Counted from the first letter of the stretch, positions 34,011 to 43,100 are shown. The stretch is DNA of 64,000 bases from Streptomyces sp. 549 (GCF_030124175.1 NZ_JASKMT010000011.1:62001-126000); one strand, 5' to 3'. Numbers and translations: made by a program. Notes: a model not told the origin generated them from the letters alone.

Positions 34011-35033
34011 TCAGGCGGGGACGCCGAGGGCCCGGGCCAGCAGGGGCCAGGACGCGGTGAACTCGCGTTGCCAGTAGTTCCAGCCGTGCTCCCCACCCGC
34101 GTAGAGGTGCGTGGTCGCGCCGAGCCGCATCAGGCGCAGCAGGGCCGTGAAGCTCTGGACGGCGGGCCAGAGCAGGCTTTCGAGCACACGCGGCAGCAGT
34201 TCGTCACCGCCGTCCCCGGCGACACCGCTGCCGGTGGAGACGTAGAGGGCGGTGCCGCGCAGGCCGGACGCCCGGGCCCGCGGGTTGAAGTCCCGCCAGG
34301 TGCCGACGTTCAGGAGGGGGCTGCCCCACAGGGACCTCGGGGGGAGGTTCTCCCGAGCCACGATGGCATCCACAACGGCGGGCACACCGGGGTAGGTCGT
34401 GTCGAGGATGCCGCTGTAGGAGGCCGCTGCTGCGAACCGGCCGGGGTTGCGGGCGGCGTGTGCCATGGCGCCGTAGCCGCCGGTGGAGACTCCGGCCACG
34501 GCCTGCGTCCCGGACGCCCGGAAGTCGCGGGCCAGCACCGCGGGCACCTCCGCGACCTGGAACGTCTCGTAGTCGGTGCCGTCGCGCCACCGCGTGGGAA
34601 TGCCGGTGGGGCCGCCGTCGGGCATGGCGACGATCACGTCCCGGTCGTAGGTGAACCGTTCGATGTCCGTCTCGCGGGTCCACGACGTGTAGTCGTCGTG
34701 CGCTCCGTGCAGCAGGTGCAGCACCGGCCACGTGCGGGCCGGGTGCGCCGCGTGCGAGGCCGGGAGGATGACGCGCACGGGCGCGGTGCGCCCCAGGGCG
34801 GCTGACGGTACCGACAGGTCGTAGGTGCGGGGGCCGAGGCGGGTGGCCGTCACTCCGGCCGGTGCGAGGGCTTCGCCGGCCCGGGTCTGGACGGCGCCGC
34901 TCGGCCCGGTGCTGCCCGGGGCGGGGCGTGCGGCGAGGGCCGGACGGGTGGCGGCGAAGGCGGTGGCGAGGCCGAGGGCGCTGGCCTTGGCGAGCGTCCT
35001 GCGCGAGGGGTGCGGAGGCGTGGCAGGCGGCAT
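34011..35033 (-). CDS. Exported alpha/beta esterase of the antigen 85/esterase D fold
   Basis: About 340 residues. A twin-arginine-type leader (SRRTLAKASALGLATAFAA) marks export. The body has LLHGAHDDYTSW (oxyanion region), DIERF, VIVAMPDGGPTG, the nucleophile elbow GVSTGGYG (Ser183), and a late GEHGWNYW that supplies the catalytic His. The fold is that of antigen 85 mycolyltransferases and S-formylglutathione-hydrolase-like esterases. Antigen 85 moves mycolates onto trehalose or arabinogalactan. It is the last gene of the Pks13-like operon (19-base gap, ribosome binding site AGAAGGAG), so it may transfer or release the lipid made by the upstream genes. Confidence 0.8.
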   Translation of the reverse strand: MPPATPPHPSRRTLAKASALGLATAFAATRPALAARPAPGSTGPSGAVQTRAGEALAPAGVTATRLGPRTYDLSVPSAALGRTAPVRVILPASHAAHPARTWPVLHLLHGAHDDYTSWTRETDIERFTYDRDVIVAMPDGGPTGIPTRWRDGTDYETFQVAEVPAVLARDFRASGTQAVAGVSTGGYGAMAHAARNPGRFAAAASYSGILDTTYPGVPAVVDAIVARENLPPRSLWGSPLLNVGTWRDFNPRARASGLRGTALYVSTGSGVAGDGGDELLPRVLESLLWPAVQSFTALLRLMRLGATTHLYAGGEHGWNYWQREFTASWPLLARALGVPA

Positions 35034-35052
35034 GGGGATGCGGCTCCTTCTG

Positions 35053-38000
35053 CTACTCACGGGTGCGCTGCGGGGCGAGCGCCTGGGTTAGGTGTGCGGC
35101 GATCACGTCGGCGTGCGGCGGGTCGAGCAGCGACAGGTGGTGGCCCGGTACCCGGACGACTTCCAGGTCCGGGCACACCTCGTCCCAGCCGAGGGCCGCG
35201 TCCCGCCGCTCGTACGCCGGGTCGCGGACGGTGTGCGGTGCCGGGTCCGTCGCCCGGTAGAGGATCACCCGCCCGTCGTGGCGGCGCGGAGTGTGCGCCT
35301 CACCGATGCGCAGGTCGAGGTAGGAGTCGCGCTGATGGCGCAGGGCGGCGGCGGGCAGGTCCGTCGCGTCGCGCAGGGCCCGCAGCACACGGTCGATGCG
35401 GGCCGGGTCGTCCAGCGCGGCGAGTTCGGCGTAGGGCAGGTCGAGGGTGACGCCGTACACGCGGGCGACATGCGCGGTGAACCCCTCGAAGTAGGAGCGG
35501 GCCACGTCCCACGCCGACCGGCCGGGGCGCGGCAGCGGCCGCACGGAGTCGATGAGCACCACCGCGTCCACGTCCGCGCCCTCCTCGCTGAGCAGGCAGG
35601 CGGTCTCCTGCGCCACGAACCCCCCGAAGGACCAACCTCCCAGGCGGTAGGGGCCGCGCGGGCACACCTCCCGGACGGCCGCCGCGTACTCCTTCGCCTT
35701 GGCCCGCACGGAGTCGGCCGTCTCGACGCGTTCCAGCCCGTAGACCGGCTGGTCGGGGCCGAGCAGCCGGACCAACTGCCGGTACACGTCCGGCGTTCCG
35801 CCCGCCGCGTGGGCGAGGAACAGCGGCGGCCGGTCGCCCTCGACCCGCAGCGGACTCAGCGGCGCGCTCGGCGGGTGGTCCGCACGTGAGCTGCGGTCCA
35901 CCCGCTGCGGCCAGGGGGCCGGGGGACTGGCACTGCCCGCGGTGACGGCGTCGGCGAGTGCCTGGAGGCTGGGTGCGGTCAGCAGTTCGCGCAGCGAAGG
36001 TGCCACGCCGTACTCGAGTTCGACGACGGCCCGGATGCGGGTGGCCATGAGGGAGTCCAGCCCCAGGTCCACGGGCCGGGTGCCGGGCGTGATCTGCTGC
36101 GGCGAGTGGCCGCTGACCGTGGCGATGTGGTGGATGAGGCGTGCGACGACGGGCGGCGGTACGTCCGCCGGGGTGCCGTCGCCGGGCGCCTCGGCGAGCC
36201 GTGCGGTGTCCGGGAGCGCGGGGGCGACGCCGCACCCGGTGGTGGTGGTGGCCGGTGGCGCGGTGCGGGTCGAGGCGTCGCGGGGGTCGTTCCACCAGTG
36301 GCGGGTGTGTCGCCAGGCCGCCAGCGGCAGGTCGGCCACCTCTCCGTCCGGGTACAGCGTGTGGGCCGGGAGGGGTTGGCCCGCCACGTGGAGGGAGGCG
36401 AGTGCGCTGCGGAAGCTGTGGGCTGCGTCGGTGCCCCGGCGCAGGGTGGGCTGGACGTGGACGTCGGGCAGGGTCTCGGCGAGCGGATGCAGCAGCGCGG
36501 GGTGGGGGGAGACCTCCACGAAGGCGGTGTGCCCGTCCGCCCGTGCCGCTTGCAGCGCCTGGGCGAGCCGTACCGGTCGGCGCAGGTTCGCGGCCCAGTG
36601 TTCCGCGTCGGGCCGTACCACCGCCCTGGGGTCGTCGTGGACGGTGGAGTACGTGCGTACCGGCGCGGAGCAACCGACCGGGTCGTCCGGGATGTGCAAC
36701 CCGGCCAGCTCGGCGGTCATTTCGGGCAGCAGCGGGTCGACGTGCGGCGAGTGCCCCGCGCCGGAGACGGGCATGACGCGGGCCATGCGGCCCTGTCCGG
36801 AGAGGTGGGCGGCGAGGCGGTCGACCGCCTCGCGGTCACCGGTCATGAGCTTCTGCCGCGGCGAGGAGTGCACGGCCAGGTGCACCCCGGGGAAGGACGT
36901 GGTGACGCGGTCCGACTCCTCGTCGGTCAGGTCGGTCACCGCCATCGCCCCTCCGCGCAGGGTGCCGAGCAGGCGGGAGCGCACCGCGACGACACGCGCG
37001 CCGTCCGCCGGGTCCAGCAGCCCGGCGACAACGGCGGCGGCCACCTCGCCCACGGAGTGGCCGATGACGGCGGCCGGCTCCACACCGTGGGCGCGCCAGA
37101 GCCGCGCGAGAGCCACCTGGGTGGCGTAGAGCAGGGGTTGTGCCGTCGTCAGCCGCTGCAGGTCCGACTCGGTTCCGCGCAGCAGGAGTTCCGGGAGGGA
37201 GATGCCGCACGCGTCGGCGAGCGCCGGTTCCAGCTCCTCGACGGCTTCGGCGAACGCCGGCTCGGTGGTGAGCAGTTCACGGGCCATACCGGCCCACTGG
37301 GTGCCGTACCCGGAGAAGACCCAGACCGGGCCCGGCCCGATCAGGTCCCGGTCGCCGGTGAGGACGCGCGGGTCGGGCCGGCCGGCCGCGAGTGCGGCGA
37401 GGGCGGTCGCGCACTCCTCCCGGTCCCGGGCCACGACGGCAGCCCTCGCCGGCCCGCGGCCCGTCCGGCCGGTCAGGGTCCGGCCGAGGTCCGCAAGCGG
37501 GGTGGCCTGCCCGGGGACCGTCTCCAGCCAGCGCGCCAGTTGCCCGGCCGTGTCACGGACCCGGGCAGGATCGGCGTCGCTGAGCGGGAGCAGCAGCGGC
37601 GCCCCCGGCTGCCGGGACGCTCGGCCGGCGGCCGGCGGGGTACGGCGCGCGGGGCGCCACTCCTCCAGCACGGCGTGCGCGTTGGTGCCGCCGAATCCGA
37701 AGGCGGAGACCCCGGCGACCGCCGTACCGCCGTACCGCGGCCAGGGCTCGGGTTCGGTGACGACCCGCAGCCGGGCGTCGTCCAGGGCCGAGCGGCCGCA
37801 GTGCAGGGAGGCGGGGATCGTGTCGTGGTGCAGCGCGAGCACCGTCTTGACCAGCCCGGCCGTGCCCGCGGCGGCTTCCAGGTGGCCGAGGTTGCTCTTT
37901 GCCGAGCCCAGCAGCAGGGGCTGGTCGAGGTCGCGGCCGGGGCCGAGCACGTCGGCGAGCGCGCCCGCCTCGATCGGGTCGCCGAGCGGGGTGCCGGTGC

Positions 38001-39303
38001 CGTGCGCCTCGACGTGGTCGACGGTGGCGGGATCCACGCCGGCCCTGGCGTAGGCGGTGGTGAGTACGTCCCGCTGGGCGGCGGGATTGGGTGCCATGAG
38101 GCCGTTGGACCGGCCGTCGGAGTTGACCGAGGTGCCCCTGATCAGGGCGAGTACCCGGTTTCCGGCGCGTAGCGCCTCGGCGAGCGGCCTGAGGACCACC
38201 ACCGCGCAGCCCTCGGCCCGTCCGATGCCGTCGGCGTCGGACGAGAAGGCCTTGCACCGGCCGTCGGGGGCCAGCGCCCCGGCCCGGCCGAAGGCGACGG
38301 TGACGGCGGGGGAGAGCAGCAGGTTGACGCCGGCGGCCAGTGCGGTGCCGCACTCCCCGGTGCGCAGGGCGGTGCACGCCTGGTGCACGGCCACCAGCGA
38401 CGAGGAGCAGGCCGTGTCGACGGCGACGCTGGGGCCGCGCAGGTCGAAGGCGTAGCTGATCCTGCCCGGCGCCACACCCGAGGCCGCCCCGGTGGCCGCC
38501 CAGGGGTCGACCGCGGCGGGGTCGGCGCCGGTGAACTGCCCGTAGTCGTGAGCGGAGATGCCGACGTAGACGCCGGTGCGGGTGCCGGCCAGGGAGGCGG
38601 CCGGGATGGCCGCGTGGTCCAGCGCCTCCTGCGTGACCTCCAGCAGCAGCCGCTGCTGCGGGTCCATGGCCGCCGCCTCGCGCGGGCTGATCCGGAAGAA
38701 GTCGGCGTCGAACCGGTCGATGCCGTCGAGGTAGCCGCCCCAGGGGTTGATGTCCGCGGGCGGGTCGTCGGTGAAGTCCCACCACCGGTCGTCCGGGATC
38801 TGGCGTACGGCGTCGACGCCGCCGTCCAGCAGCCGCCAGTAGTCGTCCGGGCCGTACACCCCGCCGGGCAGCCGGCAGCCGACACCGACCACGGCGATCG
38901 GCCCCTCGGGCGGGGCGGAGTCCGGCGGGGGCTGGGACGGTTGGGACGGGCCCCGCGGATCGGCGTGCGGGGTGAGCGGGGACGGGCGGACACGTCCGGC
39001 GAGTCGCGCCACCAGGGCGTCGACGGTGGGCGTCTCCCACAGCAGGGTGGCGGGCAGCGCCCGCCCGGTGGCGCGGGACAGTTCCCCGGCGAGGGCCACG
39101 GCGTTTCGCGAGGACATGCCGAAGTCCACCAGAGGCCGGTCGCCGGGCACGCCGTCGGCGGGCTCACCCGTCCACCGCGCGACCCGCTCGGTGATCAGCC
39201 GCCGCAGGGTCTCGGCGTCGGGCGCCGGCCGGCCTGCGCCGTCCGTCCCGTACGGCGTGCCGCTCGTGCCGCTTCCCGTCTGCTGTTCCTCGCCGCGCCT
39301 CAC
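35053..39303 (-). CDS. Pks13-like condensing polyketide synthase, ACP-KS-AT-ACP-TE
   Basis: 1416 residues. Domains in order: N-terminal ACP (about 30-105, Ser65 in GMSSRNAVA); ketosynthase (about 135-555, Cys299 in DTACSSSL, His434 in HGTGT, His474 in NLGHLE); acyltransferase (about 660-960, Ser750 in GHSVGE); second ACP (about 1050-1125, Ser1084 in LGLDSLMA); thioesterase (about 1155-1416, Ser1225 in GWSFGG). This exact order, and blocks such as HQRDSYLDLR and DLEVVRVPGHH in the thioesterase, match mycobacterial Pks13, which joins a meromycolyl chain to a carboxylated acyl chain to give alpha-alkyl beta-ketoacids. It is shorter than Pks13 (about 1730). The GTG overlaps the upstream stop by four bases. 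Confidence 0.9.
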   Translation of the reverse strand: MRRGEEQQTGSGTSGTPYGTDGAGRPAPDAETLRRLITERVARWTGEPADGVPGDRPLVDFGMSSRNAVALAGELSRATGRALPATLLWETPTVDALVARLAGRVRPSPLTPHADPRGPSQPSQPPPDSAPPEGPIAVVGVGCRLPGGVYGPDDYWRLLDGGVDAVRQIPDDRWWDFTDDPPADINPWGGYLDGIDRFDADFFRISPREAAAMDPQQRLLLEVTQEALDHAAIPAASLAGTRTGVYVGISAHDYGQFTGADPAAVDPWAATGAASGVAPGRISYAFDLRGPSVAVDTACSSSLVAVHQACTALRTGECGTALAAGVNLLLSPAVTVAFGRAGALAPDGRCKAFSSDADGIGRAEGCAVVVLRPLAEALRAGNRVLALIRGTSVNSDGRSNGLMAPNPAAQRDVLTTAYARAGVDPATVDHVEAHGTGTPLGDPIEAGALADVLGPGRDLDQPLLLGSAKSNLGHLEAAAGTAGLVKTVLALHHDTIPASLHCGRSALDDARLRVVTEPEPWPRYGGTAVAGVSAFGFGGTNAHAVLEEWRPARRTPPAAGRASRQPGAPLLLPLSDADPARVRDTAGQLARWLETVPGQATPLADLGRTLTGRTGRGPARAAVVARDREECATALAALAAGRPDPRVLTGDRDLIGPGPVWVFSGYGTQWAGMARELLTTEPAFAEAVEELEPALADACGISLPELLLRGTESDLQRLTTAQPLLYATQVALARLWRAHGVEPAAVIGHSVGEVAAAVVAGLLDPADGARVVAVRSRLLGTLRGGAMAVTDLTDEESDRVTTSFPGVHLAVHSSPRQKLMTGDREAVDRLAAHLSGQGRMARVMPVSGAGHSPHVDPLLPEMTAELAGLHIPDDPVGCSAPVRTYSTVHDDPRAVVRPDAEHWAANLRRPVRLAQALQAARADGHTAFVEVSPHPALLHPLAETLPDVHVQPTLRRGTDAAHSFRSALASLHVAGQPLPAHTLYPDGEVADLPLAAWRHTRHWWNDPRDASTRTAPPATTTTGCGVAPALPDTARLAEAPGDGTPADVPPPVVARLIHHIATVSGHSPQQITPGTRPVDLGLDSLMATRIRAVVELEYGVAPSLRELLTAPSLQALADAVTAGSASPPAPWPQRVDRSSRADHPPSAPLSPLRVEGDRPPLFLAHAAGGTPDVYRQLVRLLGPDQPVYGLERVETADSVRAKAKEYAAAVREVCPRGPYRLGGWSFGGFVAQETACLLSEEGADVDAVVLIDSVRPLPRPGRSAWDVARSYFEGFTAHVARVYGVTLDLPYAELAALDDPARIDRVLRALRDATDLPAAALRHQRDSYLDLRIGEAHTPRRHDGRVILYRATDPAPHTVRDPAYERRDAALGWDEVCPDLEVVRVPGHHLSLLDPPHADVIAAHLTQALAPQRTRE

Positions 39304-41201
39304 GCCCGGCCTCCCTCGTCGCCCCCGGTCCTGGCCCTGGCTCCGGCGTCCGCACCCGCACTCGCGTCCGCACCCGCGGCTGCGTCGCCGTCAGCTGTGT
39401 GTTCCCGGGCCAGATCGGGGCCCGGATCGTAGGCGCCGTCGAGGTACCTCTGCCGTGCGAGGGCGCGGGAGACCTTGCCGCTGGAGGTGCGGGGCACGCT
39501 GCCCGGCGGGACGAGCAGCACGGCCGAGAGGCGCAGGGCGTGCCGGGCCGAGACGGCCGCGCGCACGGCGCGGGCCGTCTGCACCGAATCCCGCTTCTCC
39601 GGGGGCAGCCCGCGCACGTGCTCGGCGACGACCACCGCCGACTCGCCGCCGTCCGCGCCGGAGACCGCGAACGCGACCAGCCGGCCGGGCCGGACGGCAG
39701 GGTGCGCCGCCTCCGCGGTGGCCTCGAGTTCCTGGGGGTAGTGGTTGCGGCCGTCGACGATGATCAGGTCCTTGAGCCGACCGGTCACCAGCAGCCGGCC
39801 GTCCAGAATGGTGCCCAGGTCACCGGTGCGCAGCCACGGCCCGGGAGCGTCCCCCCAGGCGTTCCGAAAGGTGTCGCGGGTCTCCTGTTCCCGGCCCCAG
39901 TAGCCCCGGCCGACGTTCGGGCCCTGGACGAGGATCTCGCCCACCTCGCCCTCCGCGAGGGCGGCACCGGTGCCCGGGTCCACGATGGAGACGGCCTGCC
40001 CGGCCGGTTCGCCGCAGGCGGCGAGCAGCACCGCGTCGGGATCGCCGGGGGCGGCGGGCAGCGCCTTGCCCGCGGCCAGGCCCTCGCGGTCCAGGGCGTA
40101 CCGCTGCGGGGGCGTGCCGGGGCGGTGCGCGCTGACGAAGACGGTGGCTTCGGCCAGCCCGTACGAGGGGCAGTGAACGGTGTCGCGCAGGCCGTGCTGG
40201 GCGAACGCCGCGTGGAAGCGGTCGGCGGTGGCGGGCCGTACCGGCTCGCTGCCGTTGATGAGGGCCGTCACCCGGTCCAGGCGCAGCCCGGTCTTCTCGT
40301 GGTCGGCGACGGCCGAGGCGCAGTAGTCGTAGGCGAAGTTGGGGGCCGCGCTGATGGTGTCGCGGTGGGCGGACAGCAACTGCAGCCAGCGAACCGGCCG
40401 TTGCAGAAACGCCGCCGGGTCCATCAGTACGGAGTGCAGGCCGCGGACGACGGGTGCGGCGACGCTGAGCACAAGCCCCATGTCGTGGTAGAGCGGCAGC
40501 CAGCCGACCGTGGTGACCGGCCGTGCGGCGGCCCCGTAGGCCCCGAGCGCCTGACAGGCGTTGGCCACGACGTTCCCGTGTGTGATCTCCACGCCTGCGG
40601 GCAGCCTGGTCGAGCCGGAGGTGTACTGCAGGTAGGCGGTGGCCTGCGGGCCCGGGTCCGACGGGACCCAGCCGTCGCCGCGTTCGTCCGGGACCCGCTC
40701 GACGACGACCAGGTGCGGCTCCAGCCGGTGCTCCGCGAGGAAGGCGCGCACCGAGGACGCGGCGCTCTCCGTGGTCAGGACGACGGTGGGGCGGGCGTCG
40801 GTGAGCACCGCGGCCAGGCGGTCGGCGTGGCCGGGCAGGTCCGGCGTGAACATGGGTACCGCGACGGTGCCGGCCTGCAACGCGGCCAGGAATCCGACCA
40901 CGAAGCCGGGCCCCTGCGGGCACAGCAGCGCGACCCGTTCATAGGGGCGGGCGAGCCCGGACAGGTGGGCGGCCACGGCCCGGGTGCGGACGCCGAGCCG
41001 GGCCCAGGTGAGCGTGCGGTGCACGCCGCGCGAGTCGGGAAGCGGGTACTCGACGAAGGTGAACGCGCGGCGGTCGGGGGTGTGGCGGGTCCAGTGGGCC
41101 AGCAGCGTGGGCAGCGTGTCGGCCGGGGCCGGGGCCGGGGCCGGGGAGGGCTCGGGGGCGGGCTCCGGGAGGGGGGACGCGGGCACGGGACGGCTCCTCA
41201 T
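39300..41201 (-). CDS. FadD32-like long-chain fatty acyl-AMP ligase
   Basis: 633 residues. The adenylate-forming core has the P-loop YTSGSTRLPAG, GWLPLYHDMGLVL, the AMP motif YGLAEATVFV, TGDLG and the catalytic Lys region PRTSSGKVSR. Fatty acyl-AMP ligases of the FadD32 group activate a fatty acid and load it onto a PKS carrier domain instead of CoA; the insertion and the WLPLYHDMGL block are typical. Here it would load the N-terminal ACP of the adjacent synthase. Termini are low-complexity Ala/Pro- and Gly/Ala/Asp-rich. It overlaps the PKS start by four bases (GTGA), so translation is coupled. Confidence 0.88.
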   Translation of the reverse strand: MRSRPVPASPLPEPAPEPSPAPAPAPADTLPTLLAHWTRHTPDRRAFTFVEYPLPDSRGVHRTLTWARLGVRTRAVAAHLSGLARPYERVALLCPQGPGFVVGFLAALQAGTVAVPMFTPDLPGHADRLAAVLTDARPTVVLTTESAASSVRAFLAEHRLEPHLVVVERVPDERGDGWVPSDPGPQATAYLQYTSGSTRLPAGVEITHGNVVANACQALGAYGAAARPVTTVGWLPLYHDMGLVLSVAAPVVRGLHSVLMDPAAFLQRPVRWLQLLSAHRDTISAAPNFAYDYCASAVADHEKTGLRLDRVTALINGSEPVRPATADRFHAAFAQHGLRDTVHCPSYGLAEATVFVSAHRPGTPPQRYALDREGLAAGKALPAAPGDPDAVLLAACGEPAGQAVSIVDPGTGAALAEGEVGEILVQGPNVGRGYWGREQETRDTFRNAWGDAPGPWLRTGDLGTILDGRLLVTGRLKDLIIVDGRNHYPQELEATAEAAHPAVRPGRLVAFAVSGADGGESAVVVAEHVRGLPPEKRDSVQTARAVRAAVSARHALRLSAVLLVPPGSVPRTSSGKVSRALARQRYLDGAYDPGPDLAREHTADGDAAAGADASAGADAGARARTGGDEGGRA

Positions 41202-41306
41202 GTCGCGGGGCTTGTGGTGCGGGCACGGAGGGCGGCGGTACCGGGCCGCCCGGCGCGCGGGCTGTCGGAGGCGGCGGCAGGGGCGGCCTGCCTGCGGGGT
41301 GATCGG

Positions 41307-42893
41307 TCAGAGCGGGATGTTGCCGTGCCGCCGGTCGGGAACGGCCGCTCGCTTGTGGCGCAGTGCACGCAGGGCGCGGGAGACCTGCTCCCGCGTGGAG
41401 TGCGGGGCGATGACCGCGTCGACGTACCCGCGCTCGGCTGCGGCGTAGGGCGTGGCGTAGGTCGTCTCGTACTCCTCGATCAGCTTCGCCCGCAGCGCCT
41501 CTGCGTCGTCCGCCGCGGCGAGTTCCCTGCGGTGCAGCACGCTCACCGCGCCTTCGGCGCCCATGACGGCGATGCGGGCGGTGGGCCAGGCGAGGTTGAC
41601 GTCGGCGCCCAGGTGCTTGGAACCCATGACGGCGTAGCCGCCGCCGTAGGCCTTGCGGACCACGACGGTGACCTTCGGCACCGTCGCCTCGGCGTAGGCG
41701 TAGAGCAGCTTGGCACCCCGCCGGATGATGCCGCCCCGCTCCTGGTCGATCCCGGAGAGGTACCCGGGCACATCCGCGAAGGTCAGCAGCGGAACACCGA
41801 AGGCGTCGCAGCAGCGGACGAAGCGGGCGGCCTTCTCGGAGGCGTTGATGTCCAGCACACCGGCGGTGTGCAGGGGCTGGTTGGCGACGACACCGACCGA
41901 CCGGCCCTCGACGCGACCGAACGCGCAGATTACGTTGGGCGCGAACAACTCCTGCACGGTGAGGAGTTCACCGTCGTCCACCACCGTCTGCAGCAGCTCC
42001 CGCATGTCGTAGGCGACATCGGGACGGTCCGGGACCAGGGAGTCCAGGCGCAGGTCGGCGGCGGTGGGGGCGAGGCCGTGCTGCGGCGGCGGGTACGCAG
42101 GCGGCGGCTCCCGGTTGCTGTCCGGGAGGTACGACAGCAGCACCCGCACGATGTCGAGCGCGTCGTCCTCGTCCTCGGCGAGGAAGTGGGCGTTGCCGTT
42201 GCCGGAGTTGCTGGTGCGGGCCCCGCCGAGGTCCTCGGCGTCCGTGCGTTCACCGGTCACCGCGGCGATCACGTCCGGGCCGGTGACGAACATGTGCGAG
42301 GTGCCGTCGACCATCACGGTGAAGTCGGTGATGGCCGGCGAGTAGGCGGCACCGCCCGCACACGGGCCCAGGACCACGGAGATCTGCGGCACCACCCCGG
42401 AGGCCGCCACGTTGCGGCGGACCAGCTCCGCGTAGTACGCGAGCGAGACCACACCCTCCTGGATGCGGGCGCCACCGGAGTCGTTGAGGCCGATGACCGG
42501 GCAGCCCGTCTTCAGCGCCAGGTCCATCGTCTTGAGGATCTTCTCGCCGCACGCCTCGCCCATGCTGCCGCCGTACACCGTGGCGTCCTGCGCGAAGACG
42601 CACACCCGGCGCCCGTTCACGGTGCCGTGGCCGGTGACCACCCCGTCGCCGTAGGGGCGTTCGGTCCCGCCGGAGCGGGCGCGGACCAGGGCGTCGGTCT
42701 CGGTGAACGACTCGGGGTCCAGCAGCCGGGCGATCCGCTCCCTGGCGGTGAGACGGCCGCGTGCGGTCTGCCGGGCGACGGCTCGGGCCGAACCCGCCGA
42801 CCGCGCCGACTCGTGCCGGGCCGCCAGCTCGGCGATCCGTCCGCGCGTGGAGTGTGCGCCGGACAATGCCTGTTCTTCTGCACTCTGGGTCAC
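41307..42893 (-). CDS. Acyl-CoA carboxylase carboxyltransferase (beta) subunit, AccD-like
   Basis: 528 residues. Both crotonase-like halves are intact: the N-half oxyanion loop DSGGARIQEG and GPCAGGAAYSP, and the C-half ADVPGYLSG, RKAYGGGYAVMGSK and LAWPTARIAVMG. Such subunits carboxylate acyl-CoAs with a biotinylated alpha subunit. In mycobacteria AccD4 supplies the carboxylated C26 chain used by Pks13. Here it is the first gene of the operon (105 bases before the ligase). No alpha (AccA) or epsilon subunit is nearby, so it must share them. The GTG at 42893 has GGAGGTGG upstream. Confidence 0.9.
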   Translation of the reverse strand: MTQSAEEQALSGAHSTRGRIAELAARHESARSAGSARAVARQTARGRLTARERIARLLDPESFTETDALVRARSGGTERPYGDGVVTGHGTVNGRRVCVFAQDATVYGGSMGEACGEKILKTMDLALKTGCPVIGLNDSGGARIQEGVVSLAYYAELVRRNVAASGVVPQISVVLGPCAGGAAYSPAITDFTVMVDGTSHMFVTGPDVIAAVTGERTDAEDLGGARTSNSGNGNAHFLAEDEDDALDIVRVLLSYLPDSNREPPPAYPPPQHGLAPTAADLRLDSLVPDRPDVAYDMRELLQTVVDDGELLTVQELFAPNVICAFGRVEGRSVGVVANQPLHTAGVLDINASEKAARFVRCCDAFGVPLLTFADVPGYLSGIDQERGGIIRRGAKLLYAYAEATVPKVTVVVRKAYGGGYAVMGSKHLGADVNLAWPTARIAVMGAEGAVSVLHRRELAAADDAEALRAKLIEEYETTYATPYAAAERGYVDAVIAPHSTREQVSRALRALRHKRAAVPDRRHGNIPL

Positions 42894-43061
42894 TGCCACC
42901 TCCGCATGGGCTTGCGAATATGGCAGAGGCTCCGGGTGCGCAGCCGCGAATGCCGGTGCAATGTGCAGTAGTTGAGCACGGAAAGGGATTCCTTCATTCC
43001 GCCGTGACAACCGGGCCCGCCGCATCACCCCTCCCGCGGCGTCAGCCGCACGGCGACGCCT

Positions 43062-43100
43062 GACGCCGTGCGCTCATCCACCAGGGAGTGCGGGACAACC
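43062..43100. repeat. 39-base direct repeat, copy 1
   Basis: Begins GACGCCGTGCGCTCATCCAC and ends GGGAGTGCGGGACAACC. It matches copy 2 (43226-43264) at 38 of 39 bases, the difference being G versus C at position 9. The end of this copy forms the left arm of a hairpin. Confidence 0.85.

Noticed and set aside
36106-38172. 688-residue plus-strand frame inside the PKS
   Set aside because: Gly/Arg/Gln-rich shadow of the PKS frame with no domain.
35053-39303. Reading the PKS as an ordinary modular antibiotic synthase
   Set aside because: There are no KR, DH or ER domains, no second module, and the ACP-KS-AT-ACP-TE order plus FadD32- and AccD-like partners fit Pks13 instead.
39399-42971. 1190-residue plus-strand frame opposite fadD32-like and accD-like genes
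   Set aside because: Shadow frame spanning two real genes and their gap; no protein domain recognised.
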